This document shows positions 42,595 through 54,300 of a stretch of DNA of 64,000 nt, piece by piece. Under the pieces are notes generated by a model, which saw only the letters and a program-made list of their open reading frames with translations, made no database searches and was not told the origin of the DNA. This stretch comes from Forficula auricularia (Eukaryota > Arthropoda > Insecta > Dermaptera > Forficulidae): positions 17,236,455 to 17,300,454 of the forward strand of contig JALMQS010000187.1 in the NCBI GenBank assembly GCA_024734495.1. Direction: 5' to 3'. The stretch's first letter is position 1, and each line of letters opens with the position of its first letter. A program made the position numbers and the translations under genes.

Positions 42595-42940
42595 TAAACA
42601 AAGACTATAGTTTTCGAGGGCTTTGCTCTCTTCATCAGTCTATTACAATGGATTCACAGGAATTAATTTATGATTCATTATTTATTTATTTATGATTAAT
42701 TCATAAATTAATTCCTGTGAATTCATTATTTATTTATTTATGATTAATTCATAAATTAATTCCTGTGAATCCATTGTAATAGACTGATGAAGAGGGCAAA
42801 GCCCTCGAAACTATAGTCTCGTTATAAATAAATAAAATTTAAAATTCGAGCAGAAGACACACTCTTTTATTGTCTCCTTCAATATATAAAAATTCTGCTA
42901 CTTTCGGCAAAAAAACTTTCAATTCAATATAAATTTATAT
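42595..42940 (+). mobile_element. Family X foldback with hammerhead-like motifs in both arms
   Basis: The arms mirror each other around about 42690 (AATTAATTCCTGTGAAT and CCATTGTAATAGACTGATGA). The right arm (plus strand) is followed by the family X tail GCAGAAGACACACTC, TTCTGCTACTTTCGGCAAAA. Both arms contain CTGATGAAGAG...GCCCTCGAAA(A)C...TATAGTCT in the outward sense. Confidence 0.7.
42784..42820 (+). ncRNA. Hammerhead-ribozyme-like motif
   Basis: CTGATGA (42784-42790), one A, a perfect 6-bp stem GAGGGC/GCCCTC with an AAA loop, GAAA (42807-42810), then C-TATA-G and TC. This gives a minimal stem III and a GTC at 42816-42818, where hammerhead RNAs cleave. The core nucleotides agree with the type I hammerhead consensus. 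Stem I is weak (GA/TC then mismatches) and the extra A before stem II is unusual, so activity is uncertain. Hammerheads of this minimal kind are known from Penelope-like elements and retrozymes. Confidence 0.4.
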
Positions 42941-43497
42941 TTCTTTATTATCCTTTACCTCCTAGCACTATTGTAATACAATCTTTTATTGGAACCCTCT
43001 TTTTTTTACCTATTTTGTAAATTTATTAAAGAGTTGTTGGTTGGTAAAAAAAAATAAGGAGTGAAAAGGTTTAAAATGATTTTAATTTTGTAAAAGAATA
43101 TAAGTAAAGCGGCACCTATGACATGCACCTAAGGATTATTGAAAAAAATTTAAACTGATAAAAATTCTCCAGACATTTTATTTGTATAAATCAGCTTAAA
43201 GAAAAAGTTCTCTCAGTGCATTTTTCAAAAAAATATTAATTTTTAAATTTTTTTTTATTGAAAAAATACTAATAGTTGAATGCGACTGAAATTATACGAG
43301 TTTTGAAATTTCTATATATGATTTTTAAAAACAACCCGTACCAAAGAAAATCTAAGCCTTTTGACGTCGGAAATAAATCTTAGTTGAGGTATGATGCAAC
43401 AACGTTTGAAGAAGTAGGAGAAAATATCTCTTTTTAATAAAGATATAAAAAAAACCCTCATAAAAAGGTTAGATTTGGATTGATGGTCGTGTGGAAT

Positions 43498-44810
43498 GAT
43501 TTGAGGATTACAGTATTACCTAAATAAAATCCAAAAAAATATTCTAAAATGCTGTGATAACATGTATATAATTTATTTATGTATAACAATAATAATTGGG
43601 GAGTCGGGTAGCTCAGTCAGCTAACGCACTGGCTTCGCTTCGGCATCGATCAATTATGACGATGTTGGGGTGGAGGTCCGGGGTTCGATCCTAGCTGACA
43701 AATAAAAATTTCTACCGGGTGAAAACTCGGCTCCCTCACTAACCCTACTAACACTCTACATTGTTCCCGGTGAATTAAATAAATAAAATAAAAAAAAACA
43801 ATAATAATTAAACTTTGTATACTATTGAATATTTATTGAAAAAAAACTATATTTGTAAAAGTTTTTATTTTTTTTAAATAAATCTGCCTTTAATGCGGTA
43901 CATTTTAAATTTTTAATCATTGTTTTAAAAATACCTAAATCTCATTTTTTCACATGTCATTCTTATTTTTTACACTATACAGTGCCATACTTTGCAGGGG
44001 CGTAGTAATGGTGGATGCCACCCCCTCCCTCGAAATTAAGAGAAATGTAAATCCACGAAATTATTTTATAAAATATTTTGTGTTAAAAATATCGATTTAC
44101 GTCTGCCTAAAATAAAGGTTTAAATAGGAGATAACTTTTTTATTTTACCTTTTTCTATCACACTGGCCCCTTAGCCAATTCAGTGAAATAAAATAGGGCC
44201 AGGAAACACGGTTTTATTTGAAAATATTTTAATATTTTATTTATCTTGAAATGAATTGAGGATATCAATTTTACCTAGCCATATCACCTAAATAAAATCC
44301 AAAAAATATTTTAAAATGCTGTGATAACATGTATATAATTTATTTATGTATAACAATAATAATTAAACTTTGTAAACTATTGAATATTTATTGAAAAAAA
44401 CTAACATATATTTGTAAAAGTTTTTATTTTTTTAAAATAAATTTCGCCTTTAATGCGCTACATTTTAAGTTTTTATTCATTGTTTTAAAAATACCTAAAC
44501 CTCATTTTTTCACATGTCATTCTTCTTTTTTACACTATACAGGGCCATACTTTGCAGGGGCGTAGTAATGGAGGATGCCAGCCCCTCCCCTCGAAATTAA
44601 GAGAAATGTAAATCCACGAAACTTATTTTATAAAATATTTTGTGTTAAAAATATCGATTTACCTCTGCCTAAAATAAAGGTTTAAATAGGAGATAACTTT
44701 TTTATTTTACCTTTTTCTATCACACTGGCCCCTTAGCCAATTCAGAGAAATAAAATAGGGCCAGGAAACACGGTTTTATTTGAAAATATTTTAATATTTT
44801 ATTTATCTTA
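43498..44810. repeat. Tandem duplication of a 550-bp repeat (copies 43498-44247 and 44255-44810)
   Basis: Both copies run from CCTAAATAAAATCCAAAAAA through ATGCTGTGATAACATGTATA, GCAGGGGCGTAGTAATGG, AAATATCGATTTACGTCTGC, ACTGGCCCCTTAGCCAATTC to AATATTTTATTTATCTT. The first is longer only because a SINE is inserted in it. The TATCGATTACGTCTGCC and ACTGGCCCCTTAGCC words also occur in the foldback at 61.9-62.3 kb, so this is part of the same element family. Confidence 0.85.
43598..43796 (+). mobile_element. Full-length tRNA-derived SINE, 199 bp
   Basis: Starts GGGGAGTCGGGTAGCTCAGT and has an A box (TAGCTCAGTCAGC) and B box (GGGGTTCGATCCT) of a tRNA-type polymerase III promoter. A body with TTTCTACCGG, AAAACTCGGCTCCCTCACTA and TTGTTCCCGGTGAATT follows, then an AAATAAAATAAAAA tail. 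AACAATAATAATT is duplicated at 43585-43597 and 43797-43809. The second repeat copy (44.3 kb) shows the same site uninterrupted. Confidence 0.9.
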
Positions 44811-46214
44811 ACTTGTATTTTAATATAATAAATACCTACAATATTTTTATATAAAATCGATTTTTCAAAAATGATTAATATTAGTTGGTGCCTTCCTTAT
44901 GAACGACAATTTGTTATCTTAACTATTTTGGAAGATACATAGGGTTGCCATACGTCCCCTATATAAGAGAATGTCACCTTATTTCACTACTCAGTCCTGT
45001 TTTATTATTTGTCCCATTTTGTCATGACTAATGAAGCTATGTGAATACGTATTTGCCATTCCAGTCCACAATGTAAATGTGTAGAGAATATTTTCTCTAA
45101 TGTCATCTCAATGGTCGGACAAAATAAACATCATAGAGACAATTGAAGCAATTTTGATTTATCATTATAATTTTAAAATAACTTGCGCCCATTTATGTGA
45201 AAGAGAAAAATGATATAATTAAGAAAGTAAATCAACTTTAAAATAATTATGACTGGGATAAAAAGTATTAGCCTTTCTAATCTCATTCTACGTGTTCATT
45301 TTATTATATTTCTTAAAGCTTAATCTATTGATTATTTACCAGTAAAATAAACCATTACCTACCTACTTTTTTCACGTTTTATTTATTTAGCACGTCCCTT
45401 GTATCAATGCTTGGCAATTATGGCAACCCTAAAGATATAGACATTTTTCTACTGCTTGTCTGCCTCTGGGCATGTCAAAGTATTAAATTCAAGCTATTTT
45501 GACTAATTTATGCTGACTACTTAGATCCAATGTCTTCTTATATAGTAAGGGCACATTGACCACCTGTTCGGGTTCCCGGTGGGATAGAAAACGCAAATTT
45601 TTAAGCAGCGTAATAGTGGGAAATAAACTTTATTAATTTTTCTAGATCCTTAGTTTAAGGCTACTAGTAAAATGAAAACAATGTAGTATAAGCTAAAAAA
45701 TATTTTCTTATTTGTATGTAAAATAAATACAATCAATTTTCTATATTATTTATGACTGTTCAGCTTAGAGGTAATACAATTCAAATCAACTAGTGTGGGC
45801 ACCACCCGATTTTTACATTAGTTTCTCCCTTATTTGAAATCAGCATGCCAATTTTCTCTTCATTCAAATAGTCCAAGAGCTCGCTACATAGAAAACGACA
45901 TGACTCAGAGCACGAAATATTTTATTTGGAAAAGGTTTCATTGTTCCCGGTAAATCGAAAGCCAAACCGCCAGAAGGCAGCCTGGAAGCTAATTGCGGGG
46001 GGAGGAACGACAGATATAAAGTGTCTAGAAAATAGGAAAAAAATTCCCAGAAGCAAGTAAAAGTTGCGAAAAGCGTCTCGCGTAGTGCAAGATTTACGTA
46101 TAAGCTATAGCTTAGGGCCTCCACTTTCTTGGGCCCCCCCCCCCCAAAAAAAACAAAAAAAAAAATTGTCCAAGTGAGCAATTGTCATATAGACTTAAAT
46201 ATACTATGTGCCGC
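44811..46214. other. AT-rich intergenic stretch
   Basis: No convincing gene. Around 45860-46180 a longer minus-strand frame runs through low-complexity and poly-C sequence, with GGGCCTCCACTTTCTTGGGCC near its end. It looks like transposon-derived material, not a gene. Confidence 0.4.
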
Positions 46215-46816
46215 CAGCGGCGTAAATAGGAGAGGGGTCAGTTAAGGGGGCACAACACAATTTGCTACGAAACTATGTATAATATACCATTTGGATATGA
46301 ATATCTCTCAATTAAGTTAGATTTACATTTTAGTGATAATTATTGCAATTGCTGTATCCAAATAATAATATGTTTAGTTTACTGCTGCTGCCAATTATAC
46401 TTAAATAAAAAAATATTCGACTATCTAAATATCTAAATTTTCCGATGCAATTAATTAATGCGGTATATTTTCTTAAAAATGACATTAATGCCAATACAAC
46501 TATACAGAAAATTACAGATATTTTAATCAATTATTCCTTTATAGAAAGTGATTTATGTAAAGTTTGCACTGCCTTATTACTATTTTCATGCATTTCTGTC
46601 ACTGTGGCTACAGCAGAAAAATCCTTCAGCAAATTAAAAATAATTAAATCATATATTAGAAACACCATGAATCAAGATAGTTTAAGTAATCTCGCTCTTT
46701 TGGCAATAGAACAACATCATGCAGCAGAAAATTTAAATTTAAAAACTCTTATAACGGATTTTGCTAATAAAAAAGCCCGAAGAACTGATATTTAATTTTA
46801 TATTAAGTATGTGGTT

Positions 46817-46851
<35 letters not shown>

Positions 46852-46989
46852 TACGTTTAAGAATTATGAAAAATATTGTATTTATTAGTTTTTCCTTGTA
46901 CCTAATCATTGAATTTTCAAAAGTTTATCGGAGCCTACATTTTCTTTTGCGGGGGGGGGGGGGGGCATCAAATCCTAGTTACGCGACTG
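46215..46989 (+). mobile_element. Internally deleted hAT element with transposase C-terminus
   Basis: Left end CAGCGGCGTAAATAGGAG and right end CCTAGTTACGCGACTG are imperfect inverted repeats. Flanking 8-mers TGTGCCGC and TATACTGC differ only by transitions, as expected for an old 8-bp duplication. A poly-G run and (TA)n lie inside. It contains the transposase fragment 46445-46795. Confidence 0.65.
46445..46795 (+). pseudogene. hAT transposase C-terminal fragment
   Basis: The frame includes CISVTVATAEKSFSKLKIIK, SYIRNTMNQDSLSNLALLAI and LITDFANKKARR, the classic hAT dimerisation region (TVASAERSFSKLKLIK...LSNLALLSIE). The remaining N-terminal transposase is missing. It has an intact stop (TAA 46793-46795). 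It is paralogous to, but clearly different from, the fragment at 22253-22459. Confidence 0.8.
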
Positions 46990-48200
46990 TATACTGCAGC
47001 ATTATTTGAAAGAAAATATTTTAGTTTAATATAATTCTCCTTAATCCTTTTATTACTTATAACATTTTTCAAGAGATTAGATAATAAGCCTTTTGTAAAT
47101 TGTGCCTTTTAAAATAACTTTTGTTTCTTTTTTTTACAAGAGTTTGTATTTTTAAGTTTGTTATGATTAAAAATAATTTTAAGTTAAAGATTTATTTTTT
47201 TCTCTATCTATATACCTACTTCTTAATTGTATTTCAGTTTAACCCTCTAGGTATCCGAAAATCATATATGGCACTGATATATAATATCTGGACTTATAAA
47301 GGGCCTCATATCTCAAATAGCTTAGGACTTTATCAAGTCTCGGTCTCGCGGCCCGCTTTTTGAATGTGAAAAATACGAAAATTTCGAATTTAAAATAACA
47401 AAATATCTTTGAAAATTTCTCTGTAAAATATGTGTGGGGCTCCCAGATAGCCGACCCAGTGCAATTAGTTTTTGGAATTCTTTAATGAAAAAACCATTCA
47501 AGATATTCCAGGAAACTATGGAATTTCAAAGTTACAAAAATTAAAAGGACACATGGAGCCAGTCTCCCTGGAAAGAATGTTCAAGTATGGTAGAATAAAT
47601 TACTTGCAAAGTGGCAGAAAGCAAAATGGATAAAAACACGAAAAATATGGGTGTAAAGCTCGAAAGCCTCTCATCGTGGCCCGCTTGTTCGTTCTGATCT
47701 CTTTGCTCTTGATTTCCACACTTTACATTTTTATTGCACTTCGACGATTTTACCGAATATTTATGAAAGACTAAAGGAACTACTTTTAAAATGTCAAGAG
47801 TTAATTAAGAAGAATTCATATTTATAATAAAATTTAAAAAATACATTTTATTTTTACTTTAACTATAAGTCAACTTTGAACACAATCTGTTTCATATTCA
47901 GGTTCTTGTAGATTTTCAGAAACAGCAGGATCTTCATTTCTATCATATTCGATCTACCTACTTGTCATCAACTGAAAATAATAAATATTTCAATTAATTA
48001 AATGAATCATATATGTATATACAATCAAGAGTCAAAAATTGAAAACACCATTATCTAAAATAACATCTCAAAATTGAAAACATCATTATCTAAAATAACA
48101 TCTTTTCCTGATGGTGCTAACTGTGGGCCTTCAAACCTTAGAAATTCATATTTGTTTTCAGTTAATATCTATCCATCCTGAAGTTTCGGGTTCGAATCTG
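46990..48200. other. Intergenic stretch without recognised gene
   Basis: Contains short GC-richer patches (47330-47360, 47430-47470, 47660-47700) and two nearly identical 30-bp phrases around 48045-48105 (AAATTGAAAACA and CATTATCTAAAATAACATCT). No ORF or transposon end is recognised. Confidence 0.4.
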
Positions 48201-48212
48201 ATTGGATCTAAT

Positions 48213-48468
48213 AGCCGGATACTGACTGAGCGAGCAGCCTCGCGAGGCTGCCTCGGGCGTTTGCCGCAGAACCGTTCTGAGTGAACACAGGAAACGACCC
48301 GAGGCGCCTTTGAGCATTCACAAAAACCCACAACCGATGGATCGGGCCGAGGCAACCTCAGATTCGAGCCAACGGGCACTTTTGCCTTGGGCGAGGCACG
48401 TACTGACCGAGCAGGCATTTGCCTGCAAGGGCTGGCCTCGCGAAGCAAACCCTCAGCCAGTATCCGGC
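48213..48468. mobile_element. GC-rich MITE with TA target
   Basis: TA then GCCGGATACTGACTGAG at the left and CTCAGCCAGTATCCGGC then TA at the right. The body is unusually GC-rich with internal palindromes (CAGCCTCGCGAGGCTG, CCTCGGGCG/CGCCTTTG types). Open frames through it are composition effects. Confidence 0.65.
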
Positions 48469-48924
48469 TAATGATGTTACATTTTTCCAAAGTACGCAAT
48501 ATAGTGCGATCTTCATATTTGCTGTAGCAGCTCGGTGTAGCAAGGTCTTCGAATTTTTTTTTTTAAATTTATAATTTCGGAGGAACATTTGAAACTTCAC
48601 GTTATTAACTTTCTTATTCGACTCACAACCGTACATGCTACAAACAAATGATTTTATGATTGCGAAAGTTTCGCTAGTATCGATCGAAGTATCTCCTAAG
48701 TCAGCGAATGCTTTTTGAAACTTTTTTTGCGACTAATTTAAACGGACGCTGGTTTCCTTTTCTCTAAAAATGCAGGATTGTAATCGCATCCTGTCAACGC
48801 AAGTAATCCCGGCAATGCTTTGCATACACCTAATCCTAAATTAAATTGCAAAATAATTGTGTAAAAATGGCAATTGTATAAATCCAAAACCCAAATAGGA
48901 TAGACATGAGATTAAATGATTGAT

Positions 48925-49160
48925 AGGGTGATTTTTTAGCAAAAATTAAGGGGGGCCATAAAAACCCCATTCCCTCCAAGTTACAGCCAAATCTAGCATT
49001 GTTATCCCCTACGACTGCAGCCCTAACTTTAGAGCGTTTTGTAACTTGGAGGGGAAGGGTTTTGAACAAAAACATATATGAAAGACCCCCTTGATTTTTG
49101 CTTAAAAAATCACTCCTTAAAATATTTCGCATCAATTTAGAAACACCCTGTATAATGTGT
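48925..49160. mobile_element. MITE with mariner-like ends
   Basis: GTGATTTTTTAGCAAAAATT, AAGGGGG and CCTCCAAGTTAC on the left mirror GTAACTTGGAGG, CCCCCTTGATTTTTGC, TTAAAAAATCACTCC on the right, with ACACCCTGTATAAT just outside. The long minus-strand frame across it is not a gene. Confidence 0.55.
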
Positions 49161-49191
49161 GCTAGTGCGAGGTCTTTAAATAAATTGACAC

Positions 49192-50098
49192 GGCAAACCC
49201 TCACTCCCGAATAATCGAATCAACGTTGCCTCCTCAATTACTCTCGACCTAGACAAACTGAATAAATGGGGCTCTCAAAATTTAGTTAACTTCAATTCAA
49301 ACAAGACTCAATGTTGTCTAATTTCTAGACGCGAAAATAAAGATTTCCCTGATATTCACTTCGATTCGAATACCCTAAAAATGTGTGACAGCCTATCCAT
49401 GTTGGGCGTCTCTGTCGCATCTGACCTGTCTTGGAATGAACACATCTCCTCTGTGGCGAAATTTGCAGCAAGGAAGATTGGCTTCTTATTCAGGTCCAAG
49501 CGATTTTACAAACCCCCACAACTTCTCACCATCTACAAGGCCCAAATCCGCCCCTGTCTCGAATACGGCTCTCATCTATGGAGAGGAGCCTCAAAATATT
49601 CTCTTGCTACCCTTGATGCATTTCAGAAACGAGCCGTCAGGCTAATTGACGATTCTACCCTCACCGACTCCCTCGACTCGCTGGCTCATCGAAGAAATGT
49701 CTCTGCCCTTTCCTTTTCTATAGATACTATCACGGCAGGTGCTCTGATGAGATAAAATCTGCAATTCCCCCCAAAGCATGCTTTGCACGTAGCACGCGTT
49801 TTGCCGACTCCCAACACTCTCTCGCGGTCAAATTAGAAAAGTGCCGGACCACTTCATTCGCCAATACATATATCCCCATGACTTCAAGGAACTGGAACTC
49901 TCTTCCAGCCTCTATCTTTCCGAGCACCTATAATCTTCAAACCTTCAAAACCGGAGTGCATAGACACCTACGTCTACACCCCTCTCACTTAATCTACTTT
50001 CTCTCTCTTCGGTAATGCAAGGGTTTTTCGAGATCCATAGGGGCTGCATCTTTACTGGTGCACCCTTCTTGCATTCGATTGCATTAAAAAAAAAAAAA
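49192..50098 (+). pseudogene. 5'-truncated jockey/CR1-like LINE: reverse-transcriptase C-terminal region
   Basis: Flanked by AAATTGACAC at about 49182-49191 and after the poly-A at about 50099, a target duplication. The frame reads KLNKWGSQNLVNFNSNKTQC, MLGVSVASDLSWNEHI, ARKIGFLFRSKRF, YKAQIRPCLEYGSHLW, LDAFQKRAVRLIDD. After a frameshift near 49725 it continues in another frame with FYRYYHGRCSDEI, then NTYIPMTSRNWNSLPASIFP and LQTFKTGVHRHLR. This is the typical C-terminus of jockey-superfamily LINE ORF2, downstream of the catalytic YxDD. It ends in poly-A. Related 3' end at 33058-33450. Confidence 0.85.
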
Positions 50099-50534
50099 AA
50101 ATTGACACCTTTATCACACCTTCAGAAAATTCTACTCTATTCAACGTCGGTTTACAGCTAAAAGTATTGAAGATACAAAAATAATGTTAATATGCATTTT
50201 TATAGGAAATTTAATAAACTATAATTTTTATTTGAACAATTTTTTCGTATCAGTTTTAGTTGCCGAAACTGCAAATAACTGAAAAAGTGTACCCTTTTTC
50301 AAGATTGCGGCTCGAGCGCAACTGATTTTGACGGGGATTTTTAGTATGTTCAATTAAAAGCCGTAATAAGCATGTATACCAAAATTCAGATCTTTACTGA
50401 TTAATGTTTTTTTTTCTAATTTGATAGGACTATATAGTATATTCATGTAATCTCTTTTCAAATGACTCGTACTTTTCTTATAGTATATTCATGTAATCTC
50501 TTTTCAAATGACTCGTACTTTTCTTCGGTGGCGC

Positions 50535-51038
50535 CATCTGCCCTGAGCTTTGTCTTAGGGAAACCGGTTCCAAATTTTCTTTCCTCTTGATTCAGAATAG
50601 CCAACATATTTTTTCCAAACAATAAAATAATCACATTCTTAAATAAGAATTTTTCTAATTTCTTGATTAGTTTTTTGAGAATTTTTTATTTATTTATTTA
50701 TATAACTATATATAACTATATATAACCAATATATTATTATATATAGTTATATAAATAAAATAATTTTTCTGTTATTAAGTTGGCTAAGATCAAAATCTGT
50801 TAAGTTTGACATTTTACATAGAATTGAAAAATTATATTAATTAATAAATTAAATAAAAATAAAAAATTAATCCGATTCTGGATTGCTATTCTTAATAATA
50901 ATAATACTAATAATCTGCCATAGATTTCTAATATTAATGTTATTTCCGCCTTTTTAATTTTTCTCGGTTGCTGTGTGACGTCACCAATAAAAATTGGAAC
51001 CGCCTTTTAACGTTGAATTGCAACTCTCTATACTCTCT
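50535..51038. mobile_element. Family U element, shorter copy
   Basis: AAACCGGTTCCAAATTTTC at the left and AAAATTGGAACCGCC, GAATTGCAACTCTC at the right match the ends of the 20678-22044 copy. GTGACGTCACC and TTCTGGATTGCTATTC are shared. A short (TATAACTA)n-type palindrome lies at 50700-50755. Confidence 0.6.
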
Positions 51039-51345
51039 GCCAATCTATGCTAGATTGTTTGTAGGCGACATATTAGTTTTCTTTTCGATCAACTCTCTGT
51101 ATATACTTAGATAAAAACTGTTTAGAATTTCCACTGGTTTTCCATTTATGGGAATTCTTTTGCTAATGCAAAAATAAATTGACTTTATTTCTAAGAGTAT
51201 TTCACTTTTTCTTTATTTCATCTCCATGACTCATAGTTAGCGTCTTTTTGTTTTTCAAACTATCTTAAAACGAATTCACAATTCATATTTTTAAATTCAA
51301 ATAATTTTTTTTTATAGAGTATACAATCTAATTTTAAAAATTAAA

Positions 51346-54300
51346 ATGTCTCAAACCTCCGAGGATCATGAAGATGAACGCTATGTTATTAAAATGCGAG
51401 GATTACCTTGGTCTACCACTGTCGATGAAATTATTAAATTTTTTTGTAAGTACTTGAAAATAATAATAATATGATTTATACAATTTCTAATATCAATAAC
51501 CTTTTCTAGCTGATTGTAATATAAAAGATGGCAAAAATGGTGTACATATGACAATGTCTCGAGAAGGAAGACCGAGTGGAGAAGCTTACGTGGAAATGGA
51601 AACGGACGACGATATTGAATTGGCCTGTAAAAAAGATCGCGATCACATGGGACATCGGTATATCGAAGGTAATTTTCTTTAGATAAAATACCGGCATTGC
51701 ATTTTAGAAAACATTTCTCTTAAAACATCCATCAAGGTATTGCTAGATAACGAATAATTGAACATTGCCTTTTTTTTATTAATTCACATATTTTCATTTA
51801 TTTTGGGACTCTGGCTTGAAAGACCCGTTAATATTTATTTATTTCATAAAATAAACGAACACAAATATTCTTTTAACAATATTTATATTACATCAGAATA
51901 ATAACAGTATACATTACATTTAAGTTAGCTCAACTCAAAAGAAAATGGAAATAAAAGTTAACAAATTTTGAAGAGTTGGCCAGTTAGATCCGCCTTAGTA
52001 TTTCTCTTCAATATAATAAACCATGGGTGTCCAACCTGCAGGCGAATCAACGCTGTAATTAATTCTGCCCATAATAAAATCGTAAACTATCTAAAATCTT
52101 TTTAAGTACTTAATTAATTTATTTGGCCTAATTCCACTGAATTTATAATTTTCTCATTAATATATCAAAGAATAATTAATATATTAATGAGAATTGTTTT
52201 TGATCGCGCTTTTTAAACAAGATATATATCGCGAGACAACTGCCGGTTGAGGCTATTGGAGTCTGCTGAGTCTTAAGTCTAGACCAAGAGAATAAAAAGA
52301 TATGATCCATTTAGCTATAACCCAGAATCATTTCGCCATTAGCCCGCATAACGCTTTTTATATCAAACGCCTATATGGATCACCAAATGAATTTGAAATC
52401 TGAGATGTTATATATTCAATCGGTAATTACGTATTAACGCCACCGCAGCTATATTTGGCTGTTTTTAAATTTCGCCAATCTACACCAAAAGTTTGTTTGG
52501 GAACGCATTTTTTATCTAATCAAACCGAGATCATAAACCGAACCTATTCAAGTTGTTTTTTGACAGAGGGGAACTGATTTATTCTATTTTATGATTTATC
52601 TCAAAAAGTTTAGGTGTAAATCTAGCTGCGTTGGCGTTAATACGTAAGTACCATTCAATCTCCCAGTCCAACGCGCTAGATCTGTTAACACGTGTATTAG
52701 GTGTTTGCTATTAATTAATCATAAAGCAGGTGATCACCTGCTTTCGATTCGTGATCGAATCATATACAGGAAACTTTTGATTAATTCCACTATATAATAT
52801 GTTTTATCTTCATTTTCGTCAGTGCTGCATAATCCAATTAATATCTTGTGCGTATCATTATTCCCTATATTACTTCTATTAAAACTTAAAGATGCAAGTG
52901 GTTTTATTTATAGAAAACTCAGTTTGTAATATAACTTTCCTTACTAAAAAAGCTAATTTTTTTTTCTCAAAAAAGAGTATCTCACCAGATTCTATCTAGA
53001 AAAAGAAATAAAATTGAAAAATTTTAATTTTGGCTTTAAAACTAAATTTCAAAATTTCCGGAAAAATAAAAATCAATTATTTTTAACCGACTTCAAAAAA
53101 GGAGGAGGTTCTCTATTCGACTGAATTTTTTTTTTTTGTGCCTATGTTACCTCATATCTCCGCCAATTGTCAACCGATTATGAAAATTTTTTTGCATTTG
53201 GTCCAGTCTAGCTTCCGATTGGTCCCATTTTTTTTCGTTTTTTTTTCATAGGTATTAGACCTTTTTTATTAGGTTTGTTTAGACCTAACCTCTTTGTTTA
53301 TGAACCGATTTCGATGGTTCTTTTTTTATCCGATAGGGGGTGTCTTAGGGATGGTGTCATATTAATTTGGTCAAGTTCTGATGATATGATGACTATTAAT
53401 AACATCACTAAAAAGAGAAAAATAAAAATAATTTTTAAGAAAAAAATAAAAACCGACTTCAAAAAATTAAATGCAACAAATAAAATACACTAAAAGGTAT
53501 AAAATAATTATTATCTTATTTAGTTACAACTAAACTACGAAATATTAAGATGAAATTACTTTTTGAAGTTGGTGCCAAACAAACTATACCTACTTATAAG
53601 CGAGCGTACCCACCAAACGTACTAAGTAAGAATCCGTCGAGTTCAAATCATAAAAGGTATATGTTTGGCACCGACTTAAAAAAGTAATTTCATCTTAATA
53701 TTTCGTAGTTTAGTTGTAACTAAATAAGATAATAATTATTTTATACCTTTTAGTGTATTTTATTTGTTGCATTTAATTTTTGAAGTCGGTTTTTATTTTT
53801 TTCTTAAAAATTATTTTTTAAATTGAATGGTTTTTTTTTAGTCACAAACTAATAAAAGACAATAATTTTATTTAATTATTATTATTTATTAGTAATGAAG
53901 CTGTTGAAGCTTTTATTTTTGTGATTAATTTGATTAAAATTTGAATTTTTATTTAAATCACACATGATTAATTATAATTTATTGAAACAAATAAATACGA
54001 CGTTTCGATCGACTTATCCTGCGATCGTTCTCAAGTATGAGCACCCACTCCGATTATAGGTTAACTGAGCCAGTCACGTGTAATTCGTGTTTAACTCTGT
54101 TCAAAACAAACAAAATATTATTATTTATTTTCTTAATTAAATAAAATTATTATCTTTTATTAGTTTATTATTTAAAAAAAATTTATTGGTGGCTCGATTT
54201 TTTTGCACTTCAATGTAGTTTAATATAATAAGATTCAATAAATTATAATTACATGAACTTATATTATGTAATATGTTTATATATATATATATATATATAA

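Noticed and set aside
48158..48636. Two minus-strand frames of 92 and 113 codons
   Set aside because: They cross the GC-rich MITE; its inverted repeats and CpG content explain the open frame.
48836..49204. Minus-strand frame of 122 codons
   Set aside because: Covers a MITE with mariner-like ends; no recognised protein.
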